Program-made: the position numbers and the translations under genes
Assembly (NCBI GenBank): GCA_045636925.1
Contig: JAZTYK010000020.1
Location: forward strand, 1-63,536
From: JAZTYK01 sp045636925
Lineage (GTDB): Bacteria > Bacillota > Clostridia > Oscillospirales > Butyricicoccaceae
DNA: 63,536 nt
Reading direction: 5' to 3'
Shown here: positions 33,992 through 42,204 of the stretch, one piece after another
How the letters are laid out: each line of letters begins with the position of its first letter
Position numbering within the stretch: position 1 is the stretch's first letter
The notes under the pieces: model-generated
Databases searched by the model: none
Seen by the model: the letters and a program-made list of their open reading frames with translations, nothing else
Told to the model about the DNA's origin: nothing

Positions 33992-35782
33992 ATGGTACTT
34001 ACCGAAAACAAGCAGGTTCTGCAGTTTGTGGAAGAAGCCGCAGCACTGACCAATCCCGACAAGGTGATTTGGATCGACGGCAGTGAGGAACAGCTGGAGG
34101 AACTGCGCAAGCAGGCCATGGCAACCGGCGAACTCATCAAGCTGAACGAAGAAAAGCTGCCCGGCTGCTACTACCATCGCAGCGCCGTCAATGACGTAGC
34201 ACGTGTGGAAGGCCGCACCTTTATCTGTACCCGTGACCAGGCAGACTGTGGTCCCACCAACAACTGGATGGATCCCCAGGAAGCTTATGCCACCGCAAAG
34301 GAAGTTCTGAAGGACTCTATGAAGGGTCGCGACATGTATGTCATTCCTTTCTCCATGGGCCCCGTTGGCTCTCGCTTTGCCAAGGCCGGCATTGAGATCA
34401 CCGACTCCATTTACGTTGTCGTCAGCATGGCCATCATGACCCGCGTGGGCAAGGCTGTTCTGGACAGCCTGGGCGACAGCAACGACTTCGTCCGCGGCAT
34501 GCACGGCAAGTGCGAGCTGGATGCTGACAAGCGTTACATCCTGCAGTTCCCCGAGGACAATGCCATTTGGTCTGTCAACTCCGGTTACGGCGGCAACGTT
34601 CTGCTGGGCAAGAAGTGCTTCGCGCTGCGTATCGCTTCCTTCCAGGCTAAGAGCGAAGGCTGGATGGCCGAGCATATGCTGATTCTGGGCATCGAAAATC
34701 CCCAGGGCGAGCGCAAGTATGTGGCTGCTGCATTCCCCTCTGCCTGCGGCAAGACCAACCTGGCAATGATGATTCCCCCTGTCTACTACACCAAGCAGGG
34801 TTATAAGGTCTGGACTCTGGGCGATGATATCGCATGGATCCGTCCCGGTGCCGACGGCCGTCTGTACGCCGTGAACCCCGAAGCCGGTTTCTTTGGCGTG
34901 GCTCCCGGTACCAATGCCAAGAGCAATCTGAATGCGCTGGAGAGCACCAAGAAGAACTCTATCTTTACCAACGTGGCTCTGAATCCCAACGATATGACCG
35001 TGTGGTGGGAAGGTCTGGACAAGAATCCTCCCGCAGGTCTGCTGGATTGGAAGGGCAACGCATGGGATCCCGCTTCCGGCGAGAAGGCAGCCCATCCCAA
35101 TTCCCGTTTCACCGCACCCGCCTGCAACTGCCCCTGCATTGCAGATAACTGGGAAGATCCCAACGGTGTACCTCTGTCCGCCATCATCTTCGGCGGCCGC
35201 CGTGCCCGTACCGCACCTCTGGTGTACCAGTCCCGTGACTGGAAGCACGGTGTGTTTGTAGGTTCCATCATGGCTTCCGAGACCACCGCTGCCGCTACCG
35301 GCGCTGTGGGTGTGGTCCGTCGTGATCCCATGGCTATGCGTCCCTTCATCGGCTATCACGTAGGCGACTACTTCCAGCACTGGCTGGATATGGAGCAGCT
35401 GGCTCCCAACGGTCCCAAGGTCTTCCACGTCAACTGGTTCCGCACCAACAGCCGCGGCAAGTTCCTGTGGCCCGGCTTCGGTGACAACTTCCGTGTTCTG
35501 GAGTGGATCCTGAAGCGCTGCGAGGGCGAAGTCGAGGCCAACGAGACCGCCATCGGTTATGTGCCCAAGGTTGAGGATATCAATCTGGAAGAGCTGGACT
35601 ACACCATCGAAGAAGGCGTGAAGTTTGACGCTGAGGTCCTCCGTGACATCCTCACCGTGGACAACGAAGCCTGGATGGAAGATGTTGCCAGCATCAAGGA
35701 GTTCTATGGCACCATCGGCGATCGTCTGCCCGCAGATCTGCAGGCTGAACTGGATCGTCTGTGCAACAACCTGAGCAAATAA
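33992..35782 (+). CDS. pckG: Phosphoenolpyruvate carboxykinase (GTP type)
   Basis: Interconverts oxaloacetate and PEP with GDP/GTP and a divalent metal. The 596-residue length and the kinase motif FPSACGKTNLAMM, with IFGGRRARTAPLVYQSRDW, place it in the GTP-dependent family rather than the ATP-dependent one. In fermenting gut Clostridia it may run either way, making oxaloacetate from PEP and CO2 or PEP for biosynthesis. I use the ATG at 33992 (TTGGAGGAG upstream); five earlier codons would overlap that site. Codon bias indicates high expression. Confidence 0.96.
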   Translation: MVLTENKQVLQFVEEAAALTNPDKVIWIDGSEEQLEELRKQAMATGELIKLNEEKLPGCYYHRSAVNDVARVEGRTFICTRDQADCGPTNNWMDPQEAYATAKEVLKDSMKGRDMYVIPFSMGPVGSRFAKAGIEITDSIYVVVSMAIMTRVGKAVLDSLGDSNDFVRGMHGKCELDADKRYILQFPEDNAIWSVNSGYGGNVLLGKKCFALRIASFQAKSEGWMAEHMLILGIENPQGERKYVAAAFPSACGKTNLAMMIPPVYYTKQGYKVWTLGDDIAWIRPGADGRLYAVNPEAGFFGVAPGTNAKSNLNALESTKKNSIFTNVALNPNDMTVWWEGLDKNPPAGLLDWKGNAWDPASGEKAAHPNSRFTAPACNCPCIADNWEDPNGVPLSAIIFGGRRARTAPLVYQSRDWKHGVFVGSIMASETTAAATGAVGVVRRDPMAMRPFIGYHVGDYFQHWLDMEQLAPNGPKVFHVNWFRTNSRGKFLWPGFGDNFRVLEWILKRCEGEVEANETAIGYVPKVEDINLEELDYTIEEGVKFDAEVLRDILTVDNEAWMEDVASIKEFYGTIGDRLPADLQAELDRLCNNLSK

Positions 35783-35793
35783 ATGACTTATGA

Positions 35794-35825
35794 CGCACCA
35801 CTCCGCCACAGCGGGGTGGTGCGCT
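35794..35825 (+). terminator. Weak terminator after pckG
   Basis: A 13-base-pair stem (35794-35806 with 35811-35823, one G-U) but only a short CTTC tail. Some read-through into the next gene is likely. Confidence 0.55.
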
Positions 35826-35843
35826 TCAAAAGGAGAGATTTCT

Positions 35844-36467
35844 GTGAAGACCTTTTCCAAGAAAGAGCCGGTTGTCATCTGCTGCTACGGTGACTCCAAC
35901 ACACGTTATTTTCTTGGCGATACCCAGGAAGACGGCCCTGCCCATGAAAGCTATCCTGCACAGCTGCAGGAATTGTTCCGCGCCCGTGGCTATGAGAATG
36001 TCACCGTCCACAACTGTGGCTATCCCGATATGATGAGCGACTTTGCACTGGCGCAGTATCCTGCCAATATTACTGAAAAGGGCGCAAATATCTGCATCTA
36101 CGGCTTTGGCACCAACGACATCAACAAAGAAGATGCCGATCTGGAAGAATATCTGGACAACACCGCTCTGGTATTCGATCAGTTTGCCAAACAGGGCGTT
36201 GCCGGTCTGAGCCTGTTGATGCCTTGGTTTGATGAGGAGTATGCCGGTAAAGAGGGACAGGATCGACTGCCCGGCTGGAACAGCATGCTGGCACAGCTTT
36301 GCATGGTGAAGAATGTGATGGTGCTGGACACCTACACCCCTTTCCAAGCAGACCCTGCCCGATTTTTCAGTGAAAAAACTACCCCCCGTCGCCATTACAG
36401 CAAGGATGCATGCCGGGTCATTGCCGAACTGGCCTTTGCAGCCATCGCGCCTATGATTACCGAATGA
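35844..36467 (+). CDS. SGNH/GDSL-type esterase-like protein
   Basis: A 207-residue protein with the SGNH hydrolase blocks: VVICCYGDSNTR near the N-terminus (nucleophile Ser), YGFGTNDIN (oxyanion Asn region) and RRHYSKDAC near the C-terminus, which could supply the His. There is no signal peptide, so it probably acts in the cytoplasm on a small ester or acylated carbohydrate. Start GTG at 35844 follows AAAAGGAGAG. It overlaps the next gene by four bases. Confidence 0.82.
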   Translation: MKTFSKKEPVVICCYGDSNTRYFLGDTQEDGPAHESYPAQLQELFRARGYENVTVHNCGYPDMMSDFALAQYPANITEKGANICIYGFGTNDINKEDADLEEYLDNTALVFDQFAKQGVAGLSLLMPWFDEEYAGKEGQDRLPGWNSMLAQLCMVKNVMVLDTYTPFQADPARFFSEKTTPRRHYSKDACRVIAELAFAAIAPMITE

Positions 36468-36745
36468 GAGAATACTTGCTGTACGCCTTGCTCGCATGGT
36501 TGCTGATCGTCAATTTGTGGGCATTTGTCCTGTGCTGGTGGGATAAGCGCAAAGCCAGACGAGGGGAGTGGCGCGTGCCGGAAAAGACCCTTATGACACT
36601 GGCCCTGCTGGGCGGCGAGTTTGGGTTATGGTTCGGTATGCAGCGCTTTCGTCATAAAACCAAGCATAAAAAGTTTACCATCGGTGTGCCGGCCTGCCTT
36701 GTGCTGCATCTTGCTATCGTGATTTTTGTGATTGTGAAACTGTAA
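36464..36745 (+). CDS. DUF1294 membrane protein
   Basis: A 93-residue protein with two hydrophobic segments around the family motif: WWDKRKARRGEWRVPEKTL, then LLGGEFGLWFGMQRFRHKTKHKKF. This is the DUF1294 pattern, whose function is not known. The ATG at 36464 overlaps the stop of the SGNH gene (ATGA). A terminator follows at 36753. Confidence 0.85.
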   Translation: MREYLLYALLAWLLIVNLWAFVLCWWDKRKARRGEWRVPEKTLMTLALLGGEFGLWFGMQRFRHKTKHKKFTIGVPACLVLHLAIVIFVIVKL

Positions 36746-36752
36746 TACAAGT

Positions 36753-36786
36753 AAACCGCACCGCTGTTTTTGGCGGTGCGGTTTCT
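36753..36786 (+). terminator. Terminator after the DUF1294 gene
   Basis: A 12-base-pair stem (36753-36764 with 36773-36784) whose 3' arm ends in GGTTT. Confidence 0.85.
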
Positions 36787-36791
36787 GTATA

Positions 36792-36821
36792 TTGACGATG
36801 CCCTTTCTTCTATGCTAAAAT
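36792..36821 (+). promoter_or_regulatory. Promoter of the AEC transporter-cdd operon
   Basis: TTGACG at 36792-36797, an 18-base spacer and TAAAAT at 36816-36821. Confidence 0.7.
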
Positions 36822-36869
36822 ATCATGTTAGTGAGAAGTCTGCCCGATGGGGCAGAAGGAGGACAAGTC

Positions 36870-37796
36870 ATGAGTTTTTCCATTACCATTGCGGCAGTTG
36901 CCATGATGCTGCTTTACGCCATTCCCGGCTACGGTCTGGTGAAATGCGGCAAGATCAAAGAGGAGCACATTCCCAACTTTGCTGTACTGCTGCTGTATAT
37001 CTGCTCCCCCTGCCTCAGCATTAATTCCTTCAGCCGGGTGGATTTTACGCCTGAATTAGGCAAGCAACTGATAGTTTTCTTTTTGCTCTGCATGGTGATC
37101 CAATTTGGTGTGCTGCTGATCGCCTACGGCATTTTGCGGAAAAAGGGTCAGCAGGATGTGCGTTACCGCATTTATTCCATCGCAGTCACATTGGCAAACT
37201 GTGCCTTTATGGGCGTGCCCTTGATGGAAGCCCTGCTGCCGGAGTATCCCGCGGCTGTGGCCTGCTCTGCCGTTTATTCCTTTGGTATGAACATCATTGC
37301 ATGGACGGTAGGTTCTTACATCATCTCCGGCGAAGATCCCCAGTATATCCGTCCCAAGAAGATCCTGCTGAATCCCAGCACCGTGGTGCTGCCCCTGTCT
37401 CTGTTCCTGTTTATCAGCAACTATGAGCTGCCTGCTTTTATCGGAGATGCCATTGCCACCATGGGTCGTGTCAGCACCCCTTTGTGTATGCTGATCATGG
37501 GCATGCGTCTGGCCACATCTGATTTGAAAAAGGTCTTTACCAGTTTGGATACTTATTTGGTCACCTTCCTCAAGCAGATGCTGATCCCCGGCGTTTGCAT
37601 GGTGCTGATGGCTCTGCTGCCCCTGCCTCGTGAGATGCAGGTGTCCATGTATATTCTGCTCTGCTGCCCTGTGGCAAGCATGGTGCTCAGTTTTGCCGAA
37701 ATGATCGGCAAGGGCCAGCGCAGTGCCGCCGATCTGATGCTTGGCAGCACCATTCTCAGCATTGTGACCATTCCTTTGATGATGCTCTTTGTGTAA
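36870..37796 (+). CDS. AEC family transporter
   Basis: A 308-residue integral membrane protein of the auxin efflux carrier family, with about ten hydrophobic segments and the family N-terminus YAIPGYGLVKCGKIKEEHIPNFAVLLLYICSPCLSI split by short loops. In bacteria this family moves small organic acids such as malate or other metabolites; the substrate here is unknown. Start at the ATG at 36870 after AGAAGGAGG. cdd follows after 12 bases in the same operon. Confidence 0.88.
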   Translation: MSFSITIAAVAMMLLYAIPGYGLVKCGKIKEEHIPNFAVLLLYICSPCLSINSFSRVDFTPELGKQLIVFFLLCMVIQFGVLLIAYGILRKKGQQDVRYRIYSIAVTLANCAFMGVPLMEALLPEYPAAVACSAVYSFGMNIIAWTVGSYIISGEDPQYIRPKKILLNPSTVVLPLSLFLFISNYELPAFIGDAIATMGRVSTPLCMLIMGMRLATSDLKKVFTSLDTYLVTFLKQMLIPGVCMVLMALLPLPREMQVSMYILLCCPVASMVLSFAEMIGKGQRSAADLMLGSTILSIVTIPLMMLFV

Positions 37797-37808
37797 GGAG
37801 GGACTTTC

Positions 37809-38216
37809 ATGACCGATCTGGAACTGATTACCTTGGCCAAGCAGGCCAGAAAATCCGCCTATGCGCCCTATTCCGGCTTTTTGGTGGGCGCGGCGCTGCT
37901 TTGCGCCGACGACACTGTTTACACCGGATGCAACATAGAAAATGCTGCTTATACACCCACTAATTGCGCAGAACGCACTGCTTTTTTTAAGGCAGTCAGC
38001 GAAGGAAAGCGTGCATTTTCCGCCATTGCCATTGTGGCAGGCCCCCGGGACGGACAGTTGTCTACCACTGCGCCCTGCGGTGTGTGTCGACAGGTGATGA
38101 TGGAGTTCTGCAAGTCGGATTTCCGTATTTTATTGGGCAGAGAAGGGGAGAATTACAGCAGTCACACGCTGGAAGAACTGTTGCCCCATGGCTTTGGCCC
38201 TGCAAATCTGGCCTGA
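37809..38216 (+). CDS. cdd: Cytidine deaminase
   Basis: Hydrolytic deamination of cytidine and deoxycytidine to uridines in pyrimidine salvage. The 135-residue product has the zinc site CAE (TNCAERTAFFKA) and PCGVCRQ, in the order of the tetrameric family. TAAGGAGG precedes the start. It lies between a transporter and a membrane protein; a shared role is not evident. Confidence 0.96.
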   Translation: MTDLELITLAKQARKSAYAPYSGFLVGAALLCADDTVYTGCNIENAAYTPTNCAERTAFFKAVSEGKRAFSAIAIVAGPRDGQLSTTAPCGVCRQVMMEFCKSDFRILLGREGENYSSHTLEELLPHGFGPANLA

Positions 38217-38234
38217 TTGAACAGGAGGCGTATG

Positions 38235-38903
38235 ATGCGTTCCTCTGCGAAAAATACTGCGCTGTCCCTGCTGTTTGCCCTGGCGCTGTTTTGTTTTATT
38301 TTGACCTTTTCCATCGGCTTGCCCATCTATTGCCGGCCTTTTTACTATGCGCAAATCGACGCGCTGGAACTGGAAGCATACAGTGGCTTTACAAAAACAG
38401 AGATCCGGGAAGCCTACGACGAGGTGTTGGATTACCTGACATTGCCCGGCAAAGAGTTTGGCACCGGTGTGATGGCACATTCAGAAGAAGGCGCGGCACA
38501 TTTTGCCGACTGCAAAGTGCTGTTTGACTTAAATGCTGCCGTACTGCTGACATCCGGCTTGTGTCTGTTGGTGCTGTTGGCGCTGCACAAAGCGGGAAAG
38601 ACCGGGCCTTACCGCCTGGGTCGCCGTTCCTCGGGCTTTTATGCCGGACTTGCTGCCGTGGTGATTCCGGTGGTCATCGGCGGATTGGCGGCACTGGATT
38701 TTGACCGTGCGTTTATCATCTTCCACAGCATATTTTTCCCCGGCAAGGACAACTGGATCTTTGACTGGCGCACCGATGAGATTATTCTGGTGCTGCCCCA
38801 GGAGTTCTTTATGTATTGCGCCATCCTCATTGGCGCAAGCGTACTGCTGTGTTCCGGCGCATTGCTGCTGCGGGAATATCTGCAGGCAAAAAGAGTGAAA
38901 TAA
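38235..38903 (+). CDS. TIGR01906/DUF1461 family membrane protein
   Basis: A 222-residue protein with four likely transmembrane segments (at about 10-30, 100-120, 140-160 and 195-215). An extracytoplasmic loop holds FTKTEIREAYDEVLDYLTLPG and FGTGVMAHSEEGAAHFADCK, the pattern of the TIGR01906 family of lactobacilli and Clostridia. Two ATGs (38232 and 38235) follow AGGAGG; the second has better spacing. The function is unknown. Confidence 0.8.
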   Translation: MRSSAKNTALSLLFALALFCFILTFSIGLPIYCRPFYYAQIDALELEAYSGFTKTEIREAYDEVLDYLTLPGKEFGTGVMAHSEEGAAHFADCKVLFDLNAAVLLTSGLCLLVLLALHKAGKTGPYRLGRRSSGFYAGLAAVVIPVVIGGLAALDFDRAFIIFHSIFFPGKDNWIFDWRTDEIILVLPQEFFMYCAILIGASVLLCSGALLLREYLQAKRVK

Positions 38904-38912
38904 TTGTATTTC

Positions 38913-38949
38913 AAAAATGGCGGGTTCTGTTTGGAACCCGCCATTTTTT
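38913..38949 (+). terminator. Terminator after the TIGR01906 gene
   Basis: A perfect 15-base-pair stem (38913-38927 with 38934-38948) and T's. Confidence 0.92.
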
Positions 38950-39070
38950 CTGCAGTTTCAGACATAAACGCGCCGGTACAAAGGTATCATTTTGTTATAA
39001 CAAGCCATATTAAGCATGAGGTGATAGCATGGTACCACAAAGTCAAACGGGCAAGGAGGGGAAAGAGACG

Positions 39071-39241
39071 ATGGATCAAGCGCCCCGTGAAAAGATTCGC
39101 GTGGCAGTGACCCGGCGAAAAAGAAAATGCGCAAATGAACCGCCTGTTCCGTCGCAGATATATCCCGTCATCGATACAGATCTGGGTCGGGATAATGTAG
39201 AAAACGATCTGCCTGCTGCCGACCGTGAGGATCTGCAGTGA
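39071..39241 (+). CDS. Small hypothetical protein
   Basis: A 56-residue charged protein (DQAPREKIRVAVTRRKRKC, then a Pro/Asp-rich half) with no hydrophobic segment; I do not recognise it. AAGGAGG lies about 11 bases before the ATG at 39071; a longer form from 39029 is possible but has a poor site. A terminator follows the stop by 12 bases. Upstream, GGTATC-N17-CATATTA (38983-39012) resembles forespore promoters, and TATAAC lies at 38996. Being monocistronic with a terminator argues that it is a real gene. Confidence 0.5.
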   Translation: MDQAPREKIRVAVTRRKRKCANEPPVPSQIYPVIDTDLGRDNVENDLPAADREDLQ

Positions 39242-39252
39242 GTACAATCGGC

Positions 39253-39280
39253 AAAAGCGTCCGGCAGGACGCTTTTTTCT
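39253..39280 (+). terminator. Terminator after the 56-residue gene
   Basis: A perfect ten-base-pair stem (39253-39262 with 39267-39276), a GGCA loop and T's. Confidence 0.9.
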
Positions 39281-39308
39281 TGCGACTTTTTGCTTGGTGT
39301 GCTATGAT
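39280..39308 (+). promoter_or_regulatory. Promoter of the CadD-like gene
   Basis: TTGCGA at 39280-39285, a 17-base spacer and TATGAT at 39303-39308. It directly follows the preceding terminator. Confidence 0.6.
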
Positions 39309-39341
39309 GATACCACTGATTCTACGAGGGAGGTGGCTGTT

Positions 39342-39905
39342 TTGGTACAGGTCATCATCACGGCTGTTTTGTCTTTTGCAGCCACCAATCTGGACGATAT
39401 CTTTATTCTGATGCTGCTATTCTCAGGGGCACAGACAGCGCGTCACCGCCGTGGTATTACGCTGGGCCAGTTTTTTGGTGTTGGACTGCTTACGGTTGCC
39501 AGTCTGCTGGGCGCTGCGGGGTTGGGACTTCTGCCCCGGACACTTTTGCGGCTCTTGGGCTTGGTTCCCTTTTGCATGGGTCTTAGAGCATGGCTTTACC
39601 GAACAAAAGAAACTGTCGACGTGACAGTTTCGCCAATGGAAAAGGGCGCTGTGCTTGGAACTGCACTTTTGACCGTTGCCAATGGCGGTGACAATCTGGG
39701 CGTGTATCTGCCTTTGTTTGCCGGATACGGTTGGTGGCAAAGCCTGCTGGTGGTGCTCATCTTTGCCATCATGACAGGTGTTTGGTGTCTGTTGGGAAAA
39801 CGGCTGGCGGCATTGCCAAAGGTGCATGCCTTACTGCAACGGCACGGAGCGAATATCGTCCCTTGGGTATTGATGCTGTTGGGTTTGTATATTTTACTGT
39901 TTTAA
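39342..39905 (+). CDS. CadD-like cadmium resistance/transport protein
   Basis: A 187-residue membrane protein with about five hydrophobic segments. The family motif FAATNLDDIFILMLLF opens the protein and a repeat-like VANGGDNLGVYLPLF lies in the middle, as in the CadD/LysE-like cadmium transporters. The start is a TTG at 39342, six to eight bases after GGAGGTGG; no ATG or GTG fits. Substrate not shown by the sequence; no ArsR-type regulator adjoins it. Confidence 0.8.
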   Translation: MVQVIITAVLSFAATNLDDIFILMLLFSGAQTARHRRGITLGQFFGVGLLTVASLLGAAGLGLLPRTLLRLLGLVPFCMGLRAWLYRTKETVDVTVSPMEKGAVLGTALLTVANGGDNLGVYLPLFAGYGWWQSLLVVLIFAIMTGVWCLLGKRLAALPKVHALLQRHGANIVPWVLMLLGLYILLF

Positions 39906-39923
39906 GAAAGGTGCGTGCATCCT

Positions 39924-40460
39924 ATGAATCGAGATGCTTTGTTGCGGATAGCTGAAGAAACTGGGTTCACGGCTGCGGTGTGCCAAACTGCGGATATTCC
40001 GGTGGATCCCACCTTCCGCAAATATTGTGAAGAAAACATTTGCGGACAGTATGGGAAAAATTACGGTTGCCCGCCCTTGTGCGGCACGCCGAAAGTCATG
40101 GAGGAGCTGCTGCGCAGCTACCCCAGAGCGTTGGTACTGCAAACCGCATGGAATATTACCGATTATACCGATCACATTGCCATTGCAAAAGCAAAGACCG
40201 CGCATAATGCCGCATCGGCAGCCTTGCTTGCCAAGTTGAAAGCCGAAGGGGAAGAAGGTCTGATTGTCGGATCCAGCGGGTGTACTGTTTGCGAGGAATG
40301 TGCATTGGCGCAAAAGAAGCCCTGCCGTTTTCCGGAGCAGCAATATGCCTGCATGTCGGCATACTGTGTGCATGTTCTGGAACTTGCCCGTCTGTGTCAG
40401 CTGCGGTATGACTGTGATGACGGTCGTTTGCGTCTGTTTGGAATGTTACTGCTGAAATAA
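39924..40460 (+). CDS. DUF2284 cysteine-rich metal-binding protein
   Basis: A 178-residue protein with many Cys residues arranged as in DUF2284: CGQYGKNYGCPPLCGTP in the first half and CTVCEECALAQKKPCRFPEQ in the second. The spacing suggests metal or iron-sulfur binding. The role is unknown. It follows the CadD-like gene by 18 bases and is probably cotranscribed. The ATG at 39924 follows AAAGGTG. Confidence 0.85.
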   Translation: MNRDALLRIAEETGFTAAVCQTADIPVDPTFRKYCEENICGQYGKNYGCPPLCGTPKVMEELLRSYPRALVLQTAWNITDYTDHIAIAKAKTAHNAASAALLAKLKAEGEEGLIVGSSGCTVCEECALAQKKPCRFPEQQYACMSAYCVHVLELARLCQLRYDCDDGRLRLFGMLLLK

Positions 40461-40503
40461 CGGAAATATTTGAAAAAATAATTCAAAATACTGCAAAAAA
40501 CTG

Positions 40504-40532
40504 TTGACAAAATATGTTTCCTGTCGTATAAT
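40504..40532 (+). promoter_or_regulatory. Promoter of tRNA-Leu
   Basis: TTGACA at 40504-40509, a 17-base spacer and TATAAT at 40527-40532, a perfect consensus 15 bases before the mature tRNA. Confidence 0.92.
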
Positions 40533-40546
40533 AACTTTTGTCACTT

Positions 40547-40633
40547 GCGGATGTGGCGGAATTGGCAGACGCGCATGGTTCAGGTCCATGTGAAAGCAAT
40601 TTCATGGGGGTTCAAGTCCCTTCATCCGCACCA
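40547..40633 (+). tRNA. tRNA-Leu(CAG)
   Basis: An 87-base gene with acceptor strands GCGGATG and CATCCGC, discriminator A and an encoded CCA. The anticodon stem CATGG/CCATG encloses TTCAGGT, anticodon CAG. A long variable arm (GAAAGCAATTTC) marks it as a class II tRNA, as expected for Leu. A terminator follows at 40639. Confidence 0.96.
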
Positions 40634-40638
40634 AATAG

Positions 40639-40666
40639 CCGGTACCCAACAGGGTGCCGGTTTTTT
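40639..40666 (+). terminator. Terminator after tRNA-Leu
   Basis: A nine-base-pair stem (40639-40647 with 40652-40660, one G-U) and six T's. Confidence 0.9.
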
Positions 40667-40673
40667 GTTATGT

Positions 40674-40870
40674 TTGCGGAGAAGGGGCTTGAAGGGCGCG
40701 TGTTAGAAAACAGTCCGGGGGACTGTTTTTCCGCGCCACCGCTCTGTCCGCAGACGGGCAAGTCCCTTTATCCGCACCAAGCACCACCCAATCGGGTGGT
40801 GCTTTTTGTTTTTCTGCAGAGGATCCTGCCATGCTGCCGGATGCCATTCAACAGAGTGGTGCTTTTTACG
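40674..40870 (+). repeat. Decayed duplicate of the tRNA-Leu 3' end and terminator
   Basis: This stretch has no gene I can support. It repeats the tRNA 3' end: 40759-40779 matches 40613-40633 at 20 of 21 positions, including CCA. A new hairpin terminator (40781-40789 with 40794-40802, TTTTTG) follows at the same spacing. A further partial echo (CAACAGAGTGGTGCTTTTT, 40848-40866) lies downstream. The piece between holds a hairpin AAAACAGTC/GACTGTTTT. This could be a decayed tRNA duplication or the scar of an integrated element that used the tRNA end as an attachment site. Confidence 0.6.
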
Positions 40871-40923
40871 TTATGTGCTGAAAAACCGATGGGTCAGATT
40901 TGGAAAATGACTTCCGCTGCCCC

Positions 40924-40953
40924 TTGTCTTTTTTTAGATATTTATGCTATAAT
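40924..40953 (+). promoter_or_regulatory. Promoter of the class II aldolase operon
   Basis: TTGTCT at 40924-40929, an 18-base spacer and TATAAT at 40948-40953. Confidence 0.65.
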
Positions 40954-40989
40954 AATTATGTATGTGTACATTTGACGGGAGGGAATGCT

Positions 40990-41664
40990 ATGCTGCTGCA
41001 AGAGATGCGGGAAGAACTGATTTTTTATGGCAAGGAACTGCTGCGAAGCGGCCTTACCATGCATACTGGCGGAAATCTCAGCGTCCGTGACCGTGAGACC
41101 GGTTATATCGCTATCAAACCCAGTTCCGTGCCCTATGAACAGCTGCAGCCGGAAGATATTCCCATCATTGATCTGGACGGCAATATCATTGACGGAAGTC
41201 GCCGTCCCTCCAGCGAATGGCCCATGCATACGCTGATTTATCGCACCTATCCCCGGGTGTGCGGTGTGGTCCATTGTCATAGTCTGTACGCTTGCGCTTA
41301 TGCTGCAGCAGGGGTTGAGATTCCCCTGATCGGTCATGAGCTTTGTATGTATTGTTCCTCTCCGGTGCGCATTGCACCCTTCCAGATTCCCGGAAGCAAA
41401 GAACTGGGGGAGAGCGCCATTGCCGCCTTTGGCGAGGATAACTGTGTAGCGCTGCTGCAGAACCATGGTCCTATTGCCATGGGTGCCACGTTGTGGCACG
41501 CGTTTGATGCTGCCTGCGCAGTGGAACAGGCGGCCAAGATCCACCATATCGCCTTGCACCACGGCACACCGAACCTGGTGCCGGAAGAAGGGCGCAAGGT
41601 TCTTCGCGCCTGTGATCCCTTGCAGCAGCCCGATACCGGCAAGGTGGAAATCCGTGCCATTTGA
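40990..41664 (+). CDS. Class II aldolase/adducin family protein (fuculose-phosphate aldolase-like)
   Basis: A 224-residue member of the FucA/AraD family of zinc aldolases and epimerases. It has GLTMHTGGNLSVRD at the N-terminus, the SSEWPMH segment with the catalytic Glu, and the zinc ligands in VVHCHSLYACAYA with a further His in LLQNHGPIAMG. Whether it cleaves fuculose phosphate, ribulose phosphate or a methylthio-sugar phosphate cannot be read from sequence. It is followed by lspA after 21 bases. Confidence 0.85.
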   Translation: MLLQEMREELIFYGKELLRSGLTMHTGGNLSVRDRETGYIAIKPSSVPYEQLQPEDIPIIDLDGNIIDGSRRPSSEWPMHTLIYRTYPRVCGVVHCHSLYACAYAAAGVEIPLIGHELCMYCSSPVRIAPFQIPGSKELGESAIAAFGEDNCVALLQNHGPIAMGATLWHAFDAACAVEQAAKIHHIALHHGTPNLVPEEGRKVLRACDPLQQPDTGKVEIRAI

Positions 41665-41685
41665 CCAACGAAAGGATCGTTTGCA

Positions 41686-42204
41686 ATGCTTTCTGTGCTG
41701 TTTTATATTTTAATTCCCCTGGGCGCTGTAGCGCTGGATCAGTTTACCAAATGGCTGACGGTTACCTACCTGAAGCCGGCGGGTGATATTCCGCTGATTG
41801 AGGGCGTACTGCATCTGGAATATGTAGAAAACCGGGGCGCTGCCTTTGGTTCTATGCAGGGGCAAATGGTGTTTTTCTACGTTGCAACTCTGGTGATGCT
41901 GGTGGCGATGGTCGTTGCCCTGCACAAAAACTGGGTTCGCGGCATGTTTGGCCGCACCGTGGTGCTGTGCCTTATCGGTGGAACATTGGGTAATTTTATC
42001 GACCGTGTCCGTCTGGGCTATGTGGTGGATATGATTTCCTTTACCCTCATTGATTTTCCTGTGTTCAACGTGGCGGATATTTTCCTTACCTGTGGTTGCG
42101 CCGCCTTGTTTGTGTATTTCATATTTTTCGACGAGAAGCTGCAAAATGCAGCCAAAGCTGCAGAAGACAAGCAGGAGGATACCCATGGAACTTCGGATCA
42201 TTGA
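41686..42204 (+). CDS. lspA: Lipoprotein signal peptidase (signal peptidase II)
   Basis: Membrane aspartyl protease that cleaves prolipoprotein signal peptides before the modified Cys. The 172-residue product has four hydrophobic segments, LDQFTKWL near the N-terminus and the catalytic Asp blocks GNFIDRVRLGYVVDMI and FNVADIFL. It overlaps rluD by 20 bases, the common lspA-rluD arrangement in Firmicutes. The lipoprotein at 46251 is one likely substrate. Confidence 0.96.
   Translation: MLSVLFYILIPLGAVALDQFTKWLTVTYLKPAGDIPLIEGVLHLEYVENRGAAFGSMQGQMVFFYVATLVMLVAMVVALHKNWVRGMFGRTVVLCLIGGTLGNFIDRVRLGYVVDMISFTLIDFPVFNVADIFLTCGCAALFVYFIFFDEKLQNAAKAAEDKQEDTHGTSDH

Noticed and set aside
40538..40975. 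A 145-codon open frame running through tRNA-Leu
   Set aside because: It overlaps the tRNA and its terminator completely, and its sequence is the translation of the tRNA and its decayed duplicate.
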